Part shown: piece after piece, positions 6,664-6,674 of the stretch
Layout of the letters: the number at the start of each line of letters is the position of its first letter
Position numbering within the stretch: the first letter of the stretch is position 1
NCBI GenBank assembly: GCA_003170375.1
Contig: PMZN01000073.1
Location: forward strand, 1 to 6,674
DNA from: Acidimicrobiaceae bacterium
Lineage (GTDB): Bacteria > Actinomycetota > Acidimicrobiia > Acidimicrobiales > Bog-793
Reading direction: 5' to 3'
Length of the DNA stretch: 6,674 nucleotides
The notes under the pieces: generated by a model
The model's input: the letters and a program-made list of their open reading frames with translations, nothing else
Told to the model about the DNA's origin: nothing
The model's database searches: none
Position numbers and translations under genes: made by a program

Positions 6664-6674
6664 GTGGCGACACC
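6664..6674 (+). CDS. Probable start of the next operon gene, cut by the window edge
   Basis: GTG at 6664 follows a perfect AGGAGG at ten-base spacing and opens a frame to the window end (Val/Met-Ala-Thr and a partial codon). Only three full codons are visible, so no product can be named. The 38-base spacer from the dehydrogenase stop, on the same strand, suggests it belongs to the same transcript. The call rests on the ribosome site alone. Confidence 0.4.

Overview
The window is GC-rich, with strong G/C preference at third codon positions, tightly packed same-strand genes and several GTG starts. This suggests a high-GC bacterium, most likely an actinomycete, although a high-GC Chloroflexota-type organism cannot be excluded. 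No rRNA, tRNA, mobile element or CRISPR is visible. Every convincing gene is on the + strand and the coding density is very high.

Layout: (1) 1-1317, the 3' nine-tenths of an L-rhamnulokinase (rhaB); its start lies upstream of the window. (2) 1317-2744, a PHP-superfamily protein of unknown function, beginning in the stop codon of rhaB. (3) 2741-4786, a class II aldolase fused to a short-chain dehydrogenase, overlapping gene 2 by 4 bp. (4) 4787-4894, the only real intergenic gap, with a possible weak promoter and a compact GNRA-loop hairpin. (5) 4895-6625, a zinc-type medium-chain dehydrogenase (MDR) of the L-sorbose-1-phosphate-reductase kind, enlarged by an apparent second Rossmann unit. (6) 6626-6674, a strong ribosome binding site and probably the first codons of another gene.

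Working model (inference): this is a catabolic operon for L-rhamnose or a closely related 6-deoxy sugar. The kinase makes the ketose 1-phosphate. The aldolase half of gene 3 splits it to dihydroxyacetone phosphate and L-lactaldehyde. The SDR half and the MDR protein handle the redox steps. No isomerase, transporter or regulator is in the window.

The unusual parts are these. The SDR half carries motifs of sorbitol-6-phosphate dehydrogenase (SrlD) rather than those of the usual RhaD/RhaEW fusion. The MDR protein appears to hold two consecutive nucleotide-binding units. A PHP protein with an altered second metal motif is translationally coupled between kinase and aldolase. Together these suggest a variant of the rhamnose pathway, or a pathway for a related sugar. 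Family comparisons are from memory of the families and not from a database search.
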